Translations under genes and position numbers: made by a program
Notes under the pieces: generated by a model
What the model was told of the DNA's origin: nothing
Databases searched by the model: none
The model's input: only the letters and a program-made list of their open reading frames with translations
From: Cristatella mucedo
Taxonomy: Eukaryota > Bryozoa > Phylactolaemata > Cristatellidae
Reading direction: 5' to 3'
Assembly: GCA_009760855.2 (NCBI GenBank)
Contig: WPIO01000115.1
Span: 1-32,500 of the forward strand
DNA: 32,500 nt
Shown: in pieces, positions 21,003 through 31,600 of the stretch
Position numbering within the stretch: the stretch's first letter is position 1
Layout of the letters: each line of letters starts with the position of its first letter

Positions 21003-21333
21003 GTTGCTAGTACATAATCAATGGCCAGCCTCTTAATTTTTCCCGATTTGCAGGCGACATGGGATGCTGAGGAAGGCAAACTGGGTAGACTGAATGAGAT
21101 CTGCATGTGGTCAGATTGGCAGTATTTGGTAATAATTGGCGATGAGAGGGTGCAGTTGTAAGACACCGATCTCGCTAGTAAATCGTCAATGACGAGGCTC
21201 TTAATTTTTCGCGATTTGCAGGCGAAATTAAATGATGAGGAGGGCAAATACTGAAGAGTGAATGAGATCAGCATGTGGTCAGATAGGCAGTATTTGGTAA
21301 TAATTGGTGATGCCAGGGTGCAGTTATAAGACA
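21003..21333 (-). repeat. Tandem duplication inside the EN end of the old B copy
   Basis: A stretch of about 160-170 bases occurs twice in direct orientation: 21003-21160 and 21173-21333. Each encodes, on the minus strand, YNCTL-SPIITKYC-SDHM followed by FACKSRKIK/VACKSGKIK, that is, the C-terminal endonuclease motif with SDH and the segment after it. The two repeats share AATGAGATC-GCATGTGGTCAGAT and GGCAGTATTTGGTAATAATTGG. The frame stays open through both units and across the junction (21334 down to 20999). Confidence 0.85.
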
Positions 21334-21550
21334 CGAACTTTTGTTGAGCATGTAACTCTTCGCATAAGTAGGGCCGTGCACATAACGTAAAAGAGAGGAA
21401 GAGTCAGTCTGTACTTGATATTCACTGCTGAAGGCTTCTGATTTGTTATCAAAATAAATTCCAAGGTTGTCCATAACAATGCAATATTGATCTCTTTCAC
21501 ACAGAATCTAAAAGGGATCAGTGAAATATGAAGGACCTACAAATATAAGA

Positions 21551-22059
21551 TTAAGATCTCAGGCATAATAATTGCAAAGGCGGGTTAAAAGACAGATATT
21601 TTGAGTGAACTATTTCAACTCAGTTTGTGTTAAATAAAAATACAAAATGCTAGTCCTTATCTCTTCAAGTACAGGAAAAATCACCTGTACAAGATAAAGT
21701 GTAATTAACGACAGGTAAGGCTAAGTGACCCAATGGCTAGATTGTATGCTATTTATATATAATGACCAATTAATTTTACGCATGTCAATTGGGGAATAAG
21801 ATTCGAAATTCTAAGCTAGCCTTTTAAATCCTTAAAAATATTGTCAATAATTATGGTGGACTGGAAATTAGTCTATTAGCTTCTTAACAACTTTGCAGTG
21901 CTGCATGCACCCGCACAATTTAGATACCGGAGGGACGATAAAACAATGTTGAGAAAGTAATGCTCTTAAGCATGATTTCTTGCATGGCTAAGTACAGTTT
22001 CGGTCTTACCGCTTCGTATCAAAATTTTGAACTAGTAGGGTGTGTGCTGGTTATTATTG
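21551..22059. other. Unassigned A/T-rich stretch
   Basis: I see no coding exon, RNA gene or repeat family here. The boundary with the old B copy on the left is vague because the endonuclease decays gradually. Confidence 0.45.
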
Positions 22060-22622
22060 GCAAAAGTGAACATCACTTCCATTGATGTAAATGTAATTAG
22101 GAAGTTGTCGTTCCAAGGTACCTTTGAAATATGAGGTACCTTAAAGCTCCGTGTTAGGTCCGGTTCTTTTCACGGTGTATACTCTCCCTCTTGCTGATGT
22201 GATTGCCATGCATACTCTAGTCTTTCACTTCTATGTGGTTTACACTTAGTTGAACGTTTGCTTTGATCCTTCCCAGCATTCGAGCACCTCGAATTCTCTA
22301 CATTCGTTTTCTGCAAGCATTCTTGGCAACAGAAAATGGATGGCAGCTGATTTTCCTAAATAAACGATAGAAAAACTAACTTATGACTTACAAGCAGACC
22401 CAGTGTGATTACAAAACTGGAAAGGCTGAAGCTGAAAAAATTGGCGCAGCCAACATATCTCCCACTGAATCAGTTGAAAATCTAGGTGTCATGTTCCACA
22501 GTGACCTCTCGTTGGACGACTACACCAGCTCCACAATCAATTCTGTCTACTTTCAGATACGTAACATCGCTAAGATTCTGGCTTATGTAGATAAGGATAC
22601 TGAGTCCACGTCGGTCCATCAT
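22060..22622 (+). mobile_element. LINE family B RT fragment, plus strand
   Basis: The fragment starts near ATTGATGTAAATG (equivalent of the B residues SIDVNGQ) and carries the decayed GVPQGSVLGPVLFTVYTLPLADVIA block (22125-22210). The catalytic box is changed to FYVVYT (22229-22246), so both Asp are lost. Then follow CFDPS, a damaged NSLxA/KMDG stretch, ISPTESVENLGVMFHSDLSL (22465-22525), and DKDTEST ending at about 22620. The opposite orientation to most B copies shows it is an independent insertion. It is truncated at both ends. Confidence 0.8.
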
Positions 22623-22643
22623 ACCTAAGTAACCATGCTGCAG

Positions 22644-22742
22644 CCAATGTCGCACGGCCAGTGGTTACTCTGGCCAATGAGGATAGGGTAGCAAACGAAA
22701 GGGTCCCATTGCTAGAAGCAGCTGATAGAATGATGGAAACAT
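22644..22742 (+). CDS. Candidate isolated exon, unknown product
   Basis: After an acceptor-like CTGCAG, 32 codons read NVARPVVTLANEDRVANERV then PLLEAADRMMET, a charged, helix-like stretch with coding-like composition. The stretch ends in phase 1 at a consensus donor (ACAT then GTAAGT at 22743). The sequence lies just after the B fragment and does not look like LINE protein. Another acceptor (TTGTAAATTTAG) precedes 22941-23020, which is open in phase 0 (GFARRQHQRPSTIDRRALDK) up to the A6 insertion, but that phase does not match this exon. I recognise no family. The minus strand is also open here (22570-22818), so a chance frame is quite possible. Confidence 0.25.
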
Positions 22743-23020
22743 GTAAGTATGTATCGTAATCTATTAAGGTCATATCATCGTGTAATAAAAAGGTCGAAAA
22801 TGGACGGATACAATTCATATATTAGTTTCAGCTTTTTACATCTAACTCAAGTGATTCATCTAAGTCAAGTAAGCAATTTAAACCGATACAGCTCTATTAT
22901 CTTTTGACAACCAATCTTTAGCGTATTTTTGTAAATTTAGGGTTTCGCCAGAAGGCAACATCAGCGACCATCCACTATAGATAGACGTGCCTTGGATAAA
23001 TCTGACTACGTTTATCTACT

Positions 23021-23343
23021 GACAGAAGCTTTAGCTCTGCAGGTCCTAGACTGTGGAACTCGCTTCCACAATTCTTACGCAACGACATCACCTCTCCAAC
23101 TGCCGACTATGGCACATCTTTTTCAGCGGTCCTGAACTGCTACTTCTATGCTGCTCACTACCTCAACTGCTCTCCTAACTCTGCTATGCTTCCCACTTTC
23201 TCTTTGTTGCGTGAGACGAAGTCTGTTGGCTACCGAATTCGTACCGAAAGCCGCTTAGGCTGTGAGTGAGCTATACAAAACTCTCCTGCGTAACACCCAC
23301 ATGGTCATTTTTACTTTGTGGAGTTACTGACGGAGATACATTG
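23021..23343 (+). mobile_element. LINE family A copy A6, young 3' fragment
   Basis: This 323-base 5' truncated copy starts GACAGAAGCTTTAGCTCTGC (equivalent to A3 9122) and ends GAGTTACTGACGGAGATACATT. It differs from A3 at only a scattering of positions, far fewer than A1 or A2 do, so A3, A6 and A7 belong to a younger subfamily. It keeps the frame through GLRLWNSLPQFLRND-like codons to the ESRLGCE stop. An A-rich run follows a few bases downstream, but no clear target-site duplication is seen. Confidence 0.9.
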
Positions 23344-23521
23344 ACTAAAAAAAAACGTTTAAGCCAACCTGTACCATAAAGTAGTTACTCCACAGACATC
23401 CGTCTGACCTAGTGCAAAAAGTCTTTCTGACAGCTCTCAGTTATCAATTGTAAATCAAAGTGGTTACTTTATATATAAAGGTAACAGTGCATAATTTAAA
23501 ACTTAGTTATGTCACCATTTC

Positions 23522-24177
23522 TTATTGACGTAGAGCTTTCACATTAAAACAAGCAATGCTTTCAGCTTTGCCTTTTCTGCATAGATATGGCTGAATTGCA
23601 TAGTCTTCATTTTGAGAAGCTTTGTCTTCATCGGCATTTGGAAAAACGGTTCCATCCTGTTGAATCAGCTGTGACTTTTACGATGATAACATGGGGCTTT
23701 ACTTTCATTTGACGTCAATACAAGCCTCTAAAATCCTGCTACAATCGTTGACAAAAATTAATGCTTGCCTTAGAGGCCTTAGATTTGTAATGTTAGCAAG
23801 TTATTACTAAAGTGAAAAACAAAATAATGGAACAAAGTTACAGCATGCCTATTTTTTCACTCTTCTAGCACTAAGTCAACTCTTTAGTTACTCCTCTCAC
23901 AATACAAAGACCATAATAGTTGACACAGTTTGGCCGTCGTCTGGAAGTCAACTTGAAATTTTTCTGACCCTTAACGGAAACTAAACCTTTAGTGAAGCTG
24001 TGGAGCTGGTGGTGCCTTATTGATAACTGTAAGTCAGAATGCTGAACTTTGACCACCCGTATTTAAAGCGTAGAACTTAGGTAGTCTTACACAGAAATTT
24101 GAGTCACCGAGCTTACCTGTGGCTACTAAAAGACTACTAAAAATCTGTAGCTTAAACATGACAGTGACAGAGATCAT
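23522..24177 (-). CDS. Candidate spliced gene for a small secreted Cys-containing protein (gene 2)
   Basis: Minus strand. Exon 1 (24177-24117) encodes MISVTVMFKLQIFSSLLVAT, signal-peptide-like, and ends ACAG before a strong donor GTAAGC, in phase 1. Exon 2 (23986-23892, acceptor CTTCACTAAAG, phase 1) encodes GLVSVKGQKNFKLTSRRR then PNCVNYYGLCIVRG. Its donor GTAACT leaves phase 0. Exon 3 (23668-23522, acceptor AAAGTCACAG, phase 0) encodes LIQQDGTVFPNADEDKASQN, EDYAIQPYLCRKGKAESIAC and FNVKALRQ, then TAA. All phases agree, giving 100 residues with four Cys and alternating basic and acidic parts. Without the exon 2 donor the protein would end at VTKELT. The acceptors are only fair and no family is recognised. 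Exon 3 has the most coding-like composition. It could be a real orphan secreted peptide, a relic, or chance. Confidence 0.35.
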
Positions 24178-24309
24178 CACGTACAAAAGCTGAGGTGTTG
24201 GTCTGCATCTGTGAGCTGTTAAACCACCAATGTTTACCGGCGTACATAGTCTGAGTTTTAACGTCGTCCTAAGTATGTAACCACATGCATTTTTTCGCAA
24301 AAGGCTTGC

Positions 24310-24879
<570 letters not shown>

Positions 24880-25439
24880 TACAAGCGGCATCCCCTGAAG
24901 ATTTAACTATGGAGCTTTCAAAAGTAACGGTGAAGTTAAACAAAATGCAATCTAATAATACCTTATCCCACAACATCATTTACAAAATGGAACCTGAGCT
25001 TTGAAAGCATTTATTGTTTGATGGGCAATGTAGAATCTCACTTTGCAGGAATCGGATAGAAGACTTTTTTGGCACTAGCACCACAAAATATGATCTAGTA
25101 ACTAGGGCATAGTCAGCTTTAGTATAGCAATAATATGGCTTGCCAAAGCTGCGACAAAATACTACTGTAGTTTCGGCGATTTAGCTAGGGATACCTCGGT
25201 TTGTTTCTACAGTTTCTTGGTTACGATTGGTCCGAAGGAAATTGTTAGTTCTGCAGAGGATTTTAAAGTGTGTGTACGGATCGATACTAGCTACACTAGC
25301 CGTCAGTCTATGACTCAACAGAAAAACTCTCTATTCCATAGTTGATGCAGTTAAAATGTAATTTCAAAGTTTGCTCTCCTATATTCGGAATTTCGTTGCA
25401 CAGGTTTCAAGAACGACATGTGAAAAATGGTGTCCTGTT

Positions 25440-25690
25440 TTTAGCCAAATCTAGGTGTCATGTTCCAAAGCGACCTCTCATTAGACGACCAAATGAGCTC
25501 CACAGTCAAATCTGCTTACTTTCGGCTACATAACATCGCTAAAATTCGGGATTTTTCAGATAAGGGTACCACGTCTAAGTTGGTCCATGCATTTGTAACA
25601 TCCCGTCTAGACTTCTGCATTTCAAAGCTCACTCGTCTACCGACAGGTGCGATTAGGCATAAGAATACCTACATTTTCAAACTATTTGAT
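25440..25690 (+). mobile_element. LINE family B internal fragment, better-preserved partner
   Basis: The fragment encodes LGVMFQSDLSLDDQMSSTVK (about 25450-25510), then LHNIAKIRDF and TSKLVHAFVTSRLDFC, ending near LPTGAI. This is the stretch between the RT catalytic region and the C-terminal part. It is truncated at both ends. The counterpart at 740-985 is more decayed. Confidence 0.8.
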
Positions 25691-26198
25691 TTAGCTGCCA
25701 CAACGGTTTAATTTACATTTTCAGGAAGCTTCTGGTTACTTAAGCCCCCCTTACTGCATCATTGTCAATAATTTTGTTTGCTATTATCTATACACTATAT
25801 GTTCATTCACAACTTGGCCTATCATTTTCAGTAAACCATAGCAATAATTTCGTCGTGGGACATGACATAATCCATAGCTGTAATTACCAATAGAAATAGA
25901 AGCACAGCAGTGGAGTCCCATCGATCGATTCACTCCAGTCTTTAAAAGATTCGGCCGCTGCAGTGGTGCTATAGGCTAACTGACCTCAGGTTTCGATACG
26001 ACGACTCCCGGACCTAGGTCGTGAAAACGAACCACCTGCCATCGCTGGATAATTCACCTTTCTCTGTAGCTTCTCACAGCTTCGCATTAAAACAAGGAAA
26101 CATTCCTGGCTTCTTTTGAAATACGTCCTTTTTAGAATGTCAGGATTGCCTTAAAGTTACTAAGCAGGCTTGCTATAAGAGCAAAAATCGCTCATCTA

Positions 26199-26264
26199 AC
26201 GATGGACTCAAACTCACACCCTGTACGTAGACGCTCATGAACTGACGTCTGGACCAAGACCCAG
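26199..26264 (-). repeat. tRNA-derived SINE head, copy 2
   Basis: On the minus strand TCTTGGTCCAGACGTCAG (D-arm/A-box-like), GAGCGTCTACGTAC (anticodon-arm-like) and GTGTGAGTTTGAGTCCATC (T-arm/B-box-like) follow in tRNA order and spacing. It corresponds to 1530-1603. The two copies preserve different parts of the tRNA-like fold. No acceptor stem was found. Confidence 0.5.
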
Positions 26265-26744
26265 CCACGTTCATCGGAATTATCTTATGACCTAAAAGTT
26301 GTATCTGAACATATGAATTTGTCGACACCGGCTAAACACGCAAAACATTTTGATGCATATTAGTCACCCACATTTATGTGTACGGGCTTTTCACGGGAAT
26401 TTTGAATTACACAGCTATTATGCTGAATGCAGGAGGTGATAGTGCTTCATAAAATAACAATACTGTCCCACGTATAAGCTTCAATTTTACAGGAAGTAGT
26501 AGCAAGCTACACCGAGGAGGCCACGCACAGCTTCAAACATATATCGGAAAGTTTTTACAATGCCCATACTGCCATGTTGTATATAGCTTCGTAGAACGAG
26601 AGTCCAACAGTCTTTCTTGAAACTTTAGACAGCACGCTTACTCTCAATTCTATGTCCTAGACAATTTAGCGTAGTATTCATGAACACATTTACTGATATT
26701 TGCATTACCAATTTGCTTAGCAAATTTAAAAAAAAGTGGTTGAC

Positions 26745-27840
26745 TATTTGTTTAAATGATAAAAATAATAATAATGCACTTGATAAAACACCCTCAAAGA
26801 ACTCAATCTCTTCCTAAGTGCTTGACGTTTCTGTCAAAGGAAACTTGACTGAATGGCGAGTAATATTATGCTAGATAGACAACGTGAATATTGTGGTCGG
26901 TGGTAATATGCACAGGGTAATTATGAAAATGTCGTTAGTGGCAGCATGCACAGTGTCAGCACCCATAAGCACATGAAGGTCGAATCACACTGACCCACTA
27001 AATGCTGTCCTAAATAGGTGTGCCTTTAAGTTCTTTTTAAATGTGGTAAAGTCAGGGGATGTCGTTACGCAAGTCGGGAGGAAGTTCCAGGCTCTGGGAA
27101 CATACGAACTAGATGCTCAGTCTCCAAAGGACTTGAAGTTTGTACGGGATAGTGATAAAGTGCTGGATTCCGGAAAGCGGATGGTATAGTGCTTGGCAAG
27201 CTGGGGGAGTAGATCTGAGAGATTTGCTGGAGCTAAAGAATTTATTGATCTACAAGTGAGCGAAAAAACTTTGAAGTTGAATTTTTGCTTGACTGGCAGC
27301 CAGTTTAGGTGGGCGAGAAGGGGTGTGGTGTGGCAAATGCAACGTTCACGACAGACAAGCCTAGCTGTGGAATTTTGCACCAGCTGCTATCGCCTGATTA
27401 CACATGCCGGTAGGCCAGCAAGCATTGAGTTGCAGAAGTTACGTAGGGTTGTTGCAAATGCATGGATCAACTTAGACGTGGTATCCTTATCTAAACAAGC
27501 CTTGGTTGATAATTAGGCTATGTACATACAAACATTGTGCACGTGGCAGTTCAGAAACATGCATGGTCTTATCGAATGGGCAGTGTTCTTGGTGGTGTAA
27601 GTCGTGCATTCACGTAACAAATATACTGGTTAACAAATTCTAGGTATTCCTTAATAGGTTAGCAAATCCTAACGGTTTAGAAATAGCTGTTATGTTGTTC
27701 TTGATTTTTTCAACACAACCATATCCATCTTGCCTCTTTACAAGCAGTGTGAGCTTTAGGAGCAATAGTGCTAATTCTTTTCACGGAATCGGTATATACT
27801 TGATGTACGTTTGACAACCTATTCCACATTAAACTCTTTG
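26745..27840 (-). mobile_element. LINE family B copy, partner of 2340-3420
   Basis: On the minus strand it shows TSxxxHAFVTTL-like remnants, the C-terminal block QNSTARLVCRERCICHTTPL then LAHLNWLPVKQKFNFKV (27260-27380), SLAPANLSDLLPQLAKHYTIR, the 3' UTR (AGCATGCACAGTGTCAGCA near 26943) and the terminal GTGTTTTATCAAGTGCATTATTATTATT at 26760-26795. Stops lie between the blocks. Sequence above about 27500 is shared with copy 1 but is poorly assignable. Confidence 0.75.
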
Positions 27841-28486
27841 GACGACACCATTATCGCATAACAGTCTCTTGAATATACGATTGATCCCCGTGGAATAGGA
27901 TATCACTTTCATGCAGACGATAATATGATGTATTTGTCATTCAAAATGTCGCAATCTGTTGCACCAACTGATACACTGAATGCTTGCTTCGCGGTCAATC
28001 GGTCTTGGATGGTGGGATAGTTCTTGAAACTCACTGACGATAAACCGAACTGCTGCTCATGGGGCACATGAGCGTGTGGCTGAATGAAAAGGTTTTGCAC
28101 TTCTTAATTGGTGATGTTGTGCGACCGTCACTGCTTACAGGAGATCTAGATGTCGCTTTCGACAGCAGCCTAAACTTTAAAACCTTCATTCACAAGCTTT
28201 AAAAGCTTGCTATAACGTCCGATACCTATATAGGATTAGAAGCTGTCTTTCACACTGGCTTGCAGACAAACATAACTCTCTCTTTTGTTCTGTCTCAGCT
28301 TCATTGTTGCAATTCTCTTTTGGCAGGGCTATCAAACGAAGCCACTAGGCCACTGCAGCAGGCTATGAATATGACTGCAAGACTATTTTCCAAGTCCTAA
28401 TGATTTGACCAAGCGTCTCCTTTGCTAAGACCAAGGATGGCAGGCGGTTGATCAACTGATGCCGAGCAAATTTCTTGAGCTAAGTT
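27840..28486 (+). mobile_element. LINE family A copy A4, partner of A1, 3' end deleted
   Basis: Begins before DPRGIGYHFHADDNMMYLSF (the same YADD-to-HADD change as A1, so inherited from before the duplication). It continues to GAGCAAATTTCTTGAGCTAAG at about 28486, where it jumps to sequence matching 5755 in copy 1. The C-terminal block and 3' end seen in A1 (4079-4537) are gone. Confidence 0.75.
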
Positions 28487-28659
28487 TCAACTTTAGTAAT
28501 ACTTGTAGGATGTTTGCAGCTACTTTATGAAAATAAAAGTGGTATGTTTTCGCAGCATCCTCAAAGATTTGAATCTCCTAAACTATTTAATCTCAGCCGA
28601 AGACTTACCTGGGCTGGTTACCTTTGTTATTGCCTTTGGACTGGATTTATTTGCATTTC

Positions 28660-29745
28660 AGCTTCAGGTTAGGGCCAATGAAGGAAAAGTGATTAAGGTG
28701 CATGGAATAGGATATCACTTCTATGCTGAAGATACTCAGTTGTATTCGTCATTCAAACCGTCGGAATCTGCTGCCACAACTGAAAAACTGAATCCTGGCC
28801 TTGTCGATATTCAATCCTGGTTTCTGGAGAACTTCCTGAAATTAAACGATACTAAAACCAAAGGGCTGCTCATAGGATACCCTAAGCCTGTGAATGGATT
28901 AAAAGGCATTGCTCTTCTAATTGGTGATGCTATCGTACGACCAAGAGAGCTTGCTCAAAATTTAGATCTCGTGTTCGACAGCTGCATCAATTTCAAAAAG
29001 CTTCAATCAAAAGACTGCATCTGCAGCTAGCCATCACATCTGATCCCCATCCATATTAGGAGCAGTCTCCCACAGTGGCATTTAAAAGATTTAACTAGCT
29101 CTTTAGTTTTGTCTCGTCTTGACTATTGGAATTCTCTTTTGGCTGGGCTGCCAAAGAAACTTATTATGCCACTACAATGGACAATGAATATGACTGCAAG
29201 CGTAATCTTCAAGTCCCAGTGGTGTGAGCACGTGTCTCCTTCGCTGAAAGAGCTATGATGGTTGCCGGTTGAGCAAAGGATACAGAGCAAAGTTCTTATA
29301 CTGACCCACAAGGCCATCCACGGCTTGGCTCCTTCGTACCTAGCTGAACTGCTGCATCAGTTCGAGCCTGTTTGCACCCTCGGGTCCTGTGTGGACAATG
29401 AATTAGCTGTCCCATTCCTCCGCTTAAAGACAGTCGGCGACCGAAGCTTTAACTCTGCTACACTGTAGACCTCGCTTCCACACTCCTCACGCAACGAGAA
29501 CTACTCTCCGACAGCCGACGATGGCACATCATTTCACCTGTCCTGAACTACTACTTCGATGGTACTCACTACCTCAACTACTCTCCTGACTCTGCTATTC
29601 TTCCCATTTTCTCTTTGTTGCATTAGACGAAGTCACTTGGCTACTGAATACCTACCTAAAGCTGCTTATGCTGGGAATGGGCTATAAAAACTCTCCTGGG
29701 TAACACCCACTTGGCTTTATGGCTTTGGGGTGGTACAGACGGAGA
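28660..29745 (+). mobile_element. LINE family A copy A5, partner of A2, uninterrupted
   Basis: A 167-codon frame (28527-29030) includes GKVIKVHGIGYHFYAEDTQL (the catalytic box is YAED, the second-last Asp replaced by Glu), FLKLNDTKTKGLLIGYPKPV and IGDAIVRP. A frameshift near 29000 follows. Later frames give RIQSKVLILTHKAIHGLAPS, YLAELLHQFEPV and DRSFNSATL before a decayed 3' end near 29745. It spans the site where A3 is inserted in copy 1 without interruption, so it supplies the empty-site sequence. Confidence 0.85.
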
Positions 29746-31005
29746 TAAATTCAGTGCATATTAGTACTATTAAGTATTTTATGCCAAAGACCAGCTTCAG
29801 GCTTTTACAGATTTGAGAACGCTATCTTTTGCAACCTTGAGAGCCTGATGGTAGCTGTGGAGTGGCTAGATGTTCCAATTTTTTATTTATGATCTTCTGG
29901 AATTCCATTTTCAAATATTTGATGCACTACATGTCTAGGCTATTGGCTTACATATATTCCTTCCCTCCACTGCAGGCGTCTTCAGCAGTCACCTACGGTG
30001 ACTGTTATTTTCAATGCAGAATGCTTGCCGTGCTAACCACTACATCTGCTTTCAAGCAATCATATATTCTTTCCGAAGGTCACTTAGGCTGCAAGCGAGC
30101 TGTACAAAACTCTGCCGAGAAACAACTACACATTTTTTTGCGATTGAGGAGTTTCGAGATGGAGATACATATGTTACAATTTAGCAGGCTAATACAGGAT
30201 CTCGTGTTCAAATGTAGGAAGCCAAAAAACCTAGTCCCCATAAATGGCTTCCTGATGCAGAACATTAACCTGAGGTTATCTGAGCGTTGTAGAATGGCTA
30301 GCGACATGCAAACACTCGACTGATGTTTGCCGGGAAATGACAGCACGGAAATAGAGGATCAGGTTGTTAAGTCCAGCTTTACTAGCTTGGGACTTTCTAA
30401 GCAATGCATTACTGTATATAGCAACAAGTGTACTCTGGCAGCAACGGAAATGACGTGGCTGCCAACGACCCAAATTGGCTAAATACAAGATTGCATTTAC
30501 TTTTCAACACTATCCTCGAGTGAGACTACACCGTTTGCAATTATAATAACAGATTTTTATATGTTTAAATACTTATGATGCTGTCCTTTGATCGGACTTA
30601 TCTTTCTTACCAATCCTGGTAGATATTTATTCTCTTAACCTCCGATAGGATCGTATGTTTCCAATGATCGTTCATGAGACATCAACTTGTATATAGTTAG
30701 ACTTGCTGCTGGTAGAAAATAAGACATACCTGACCAGGTGGAAAGTACTTCTTGAACCATAAAACTTTTTGGAAAATCGTAGCCAATTATTTTCATGACA
30801 ATGGGTTCGCCAGCACTCACTAAGATCAGGTTCAACTGATCATCAATAAGGCAAACGCTTATACAGTCTTAAGATTGGACCGTGGGTATATGTTTATTTG
30901 TATAGAATAGACTAGTCATTTGCAAGGTTTCATTTTAAGAGCTTTGCAATCTAACCAAGAATGCTATCACATTGAAATGAAGGCAGCTACATTATATAGT
31001 TTACC
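29746..31005. other. Duplicated non-coding stretch, copy 2
   Basis: Partner of about 9723-10990 and conserved along its length. No LINE motif or exon model was recognised. The 153-codon frame at 29862-30323 has no family resemblance and is not preserved as a frame in copy 1. Confidence 0.5.
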
Positions 31006-31009
31006 TCCG

Positions 31010-31600
31010 ATTAGCAATGTTATTAAGCTGAAAACAGGGAGGTTTGACTGTGGAGCTGATTTGGTCGTCTAATGAGAGGTCGCTTTGGAACATGACACCT
31101 AGATTTCGAGCTGATTCAATTGGAGATATCCTGGCAGAGCCAATTTTGATACTCAGCCTTTGCAATTTCTGAATCACACTGGGTTTGCCAATAACTAGTA
31201 AGTTAGTTTTATCATCGTTTAGTTTTAGAAATGTGCTGCCATCCATGTGCGGATGTCATCAATGCATGCAGCAAGTGAGTTGAGAGAATTTGAGGTGCTC
31301 GAAGGCTGAGAGGGATCAAAGCAAAGGTAAAACTGAGTGCCATCCACATAGAAGTGAAAGCCTAGATTGTGCTTGGCAATCACATCAGCAAGAGGGAGAG
31401 TATAAACCATGAAAAGAGCCGTACGTAGCACCGAGCCCTGTGGTACTCCATAATTTAAAGGTACTTCAGATGATCTTTGACCATTCACGTCAATACTCTG
31501 GATTCTCCCACTGAGATATGACCTGAACCACTGCAGAGCAGTGCCAGTGATGCCCAGGCGAGATGGAAGGGGCTCTAGAAGAACTTTGTGATCGTTAGCC
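31010..31600 (-). mobile_element. LINE family B RT fragment B7
   Basis: Minus strand, truncated at both ends. It carries GITGTALQWFRSYLSGRIQS (31500-31555), VPLNYGVPQGSVLRTALFMV (31410-31460), a damaged catalytic box HFYVDGTQFYLCFDP (YxDD changed to YVDG), SLAACIDDIRTWMA, FLKLNDDKTNLLVIGKP and ESARNLGVMFQSDLSLDDQI (about 31060-31110). The frame is broken near 31230. It is the most readable B RT sequence, and it gives the uninterrupted host sequence for the A7 insertion site. Confidence 0.88.

Larger units (their letters stand above)
19195..21550 (-). mobile_element. Old LINE family B copy with EN, linker and RT remnants
   Basis: On the minus strand the order is as in a LINE ORF2. EN remnants come first: IVMDNLGIYFDNKSEAFSSE near 21430-21480 (equivalent of VGDFNIHFDN, Gly-Asp-Phe-Asn lost), YVHGPTYAKSYMLNK, then SDHM with its His intact. 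A post-EN stretch follows, NFFTTALNPNSDLLSLVE near 20940-21000. Then comes a decayed linker and RT (GHVL, KK and YLSG remnants, 19700-20500), the equivalent of DDT-LY-CF and AAWL near 19500-19640, and the AHALTSRLDF-like end near 19200. A plus-strand B tail (20150-20285) interrupts it. No usable frame remains. Confidence 0.7.
24880..31005 (+). repeat. Segmental duplication, copy 2
   Basis: This is the partner of about 200-10990 in direct orientation. It contains matching B and A fragments and the SINE head, but lacks the B tail (site at about 26552), the A3 element (site at about 29470) and 1.7 kb at 28486/28487. The right end of detectable homology is at about 31005, where a B fragment begins. 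Either that insertion or the duplication breakpoint sets the limit. Confidence 0.85.

Noticed and set aside
27193-27516. 107-codon plus-strand frame
   Set aside because: It is the antisense shadow of the family B C-terminal region, which reads as recognisable LINE protein on the minus strand.
29862-30323. 153-codon plus-strand frame
   Set aside because: The frame is not kept in copy 1 and resembles no family. It is probably chance in DNA with few stops.
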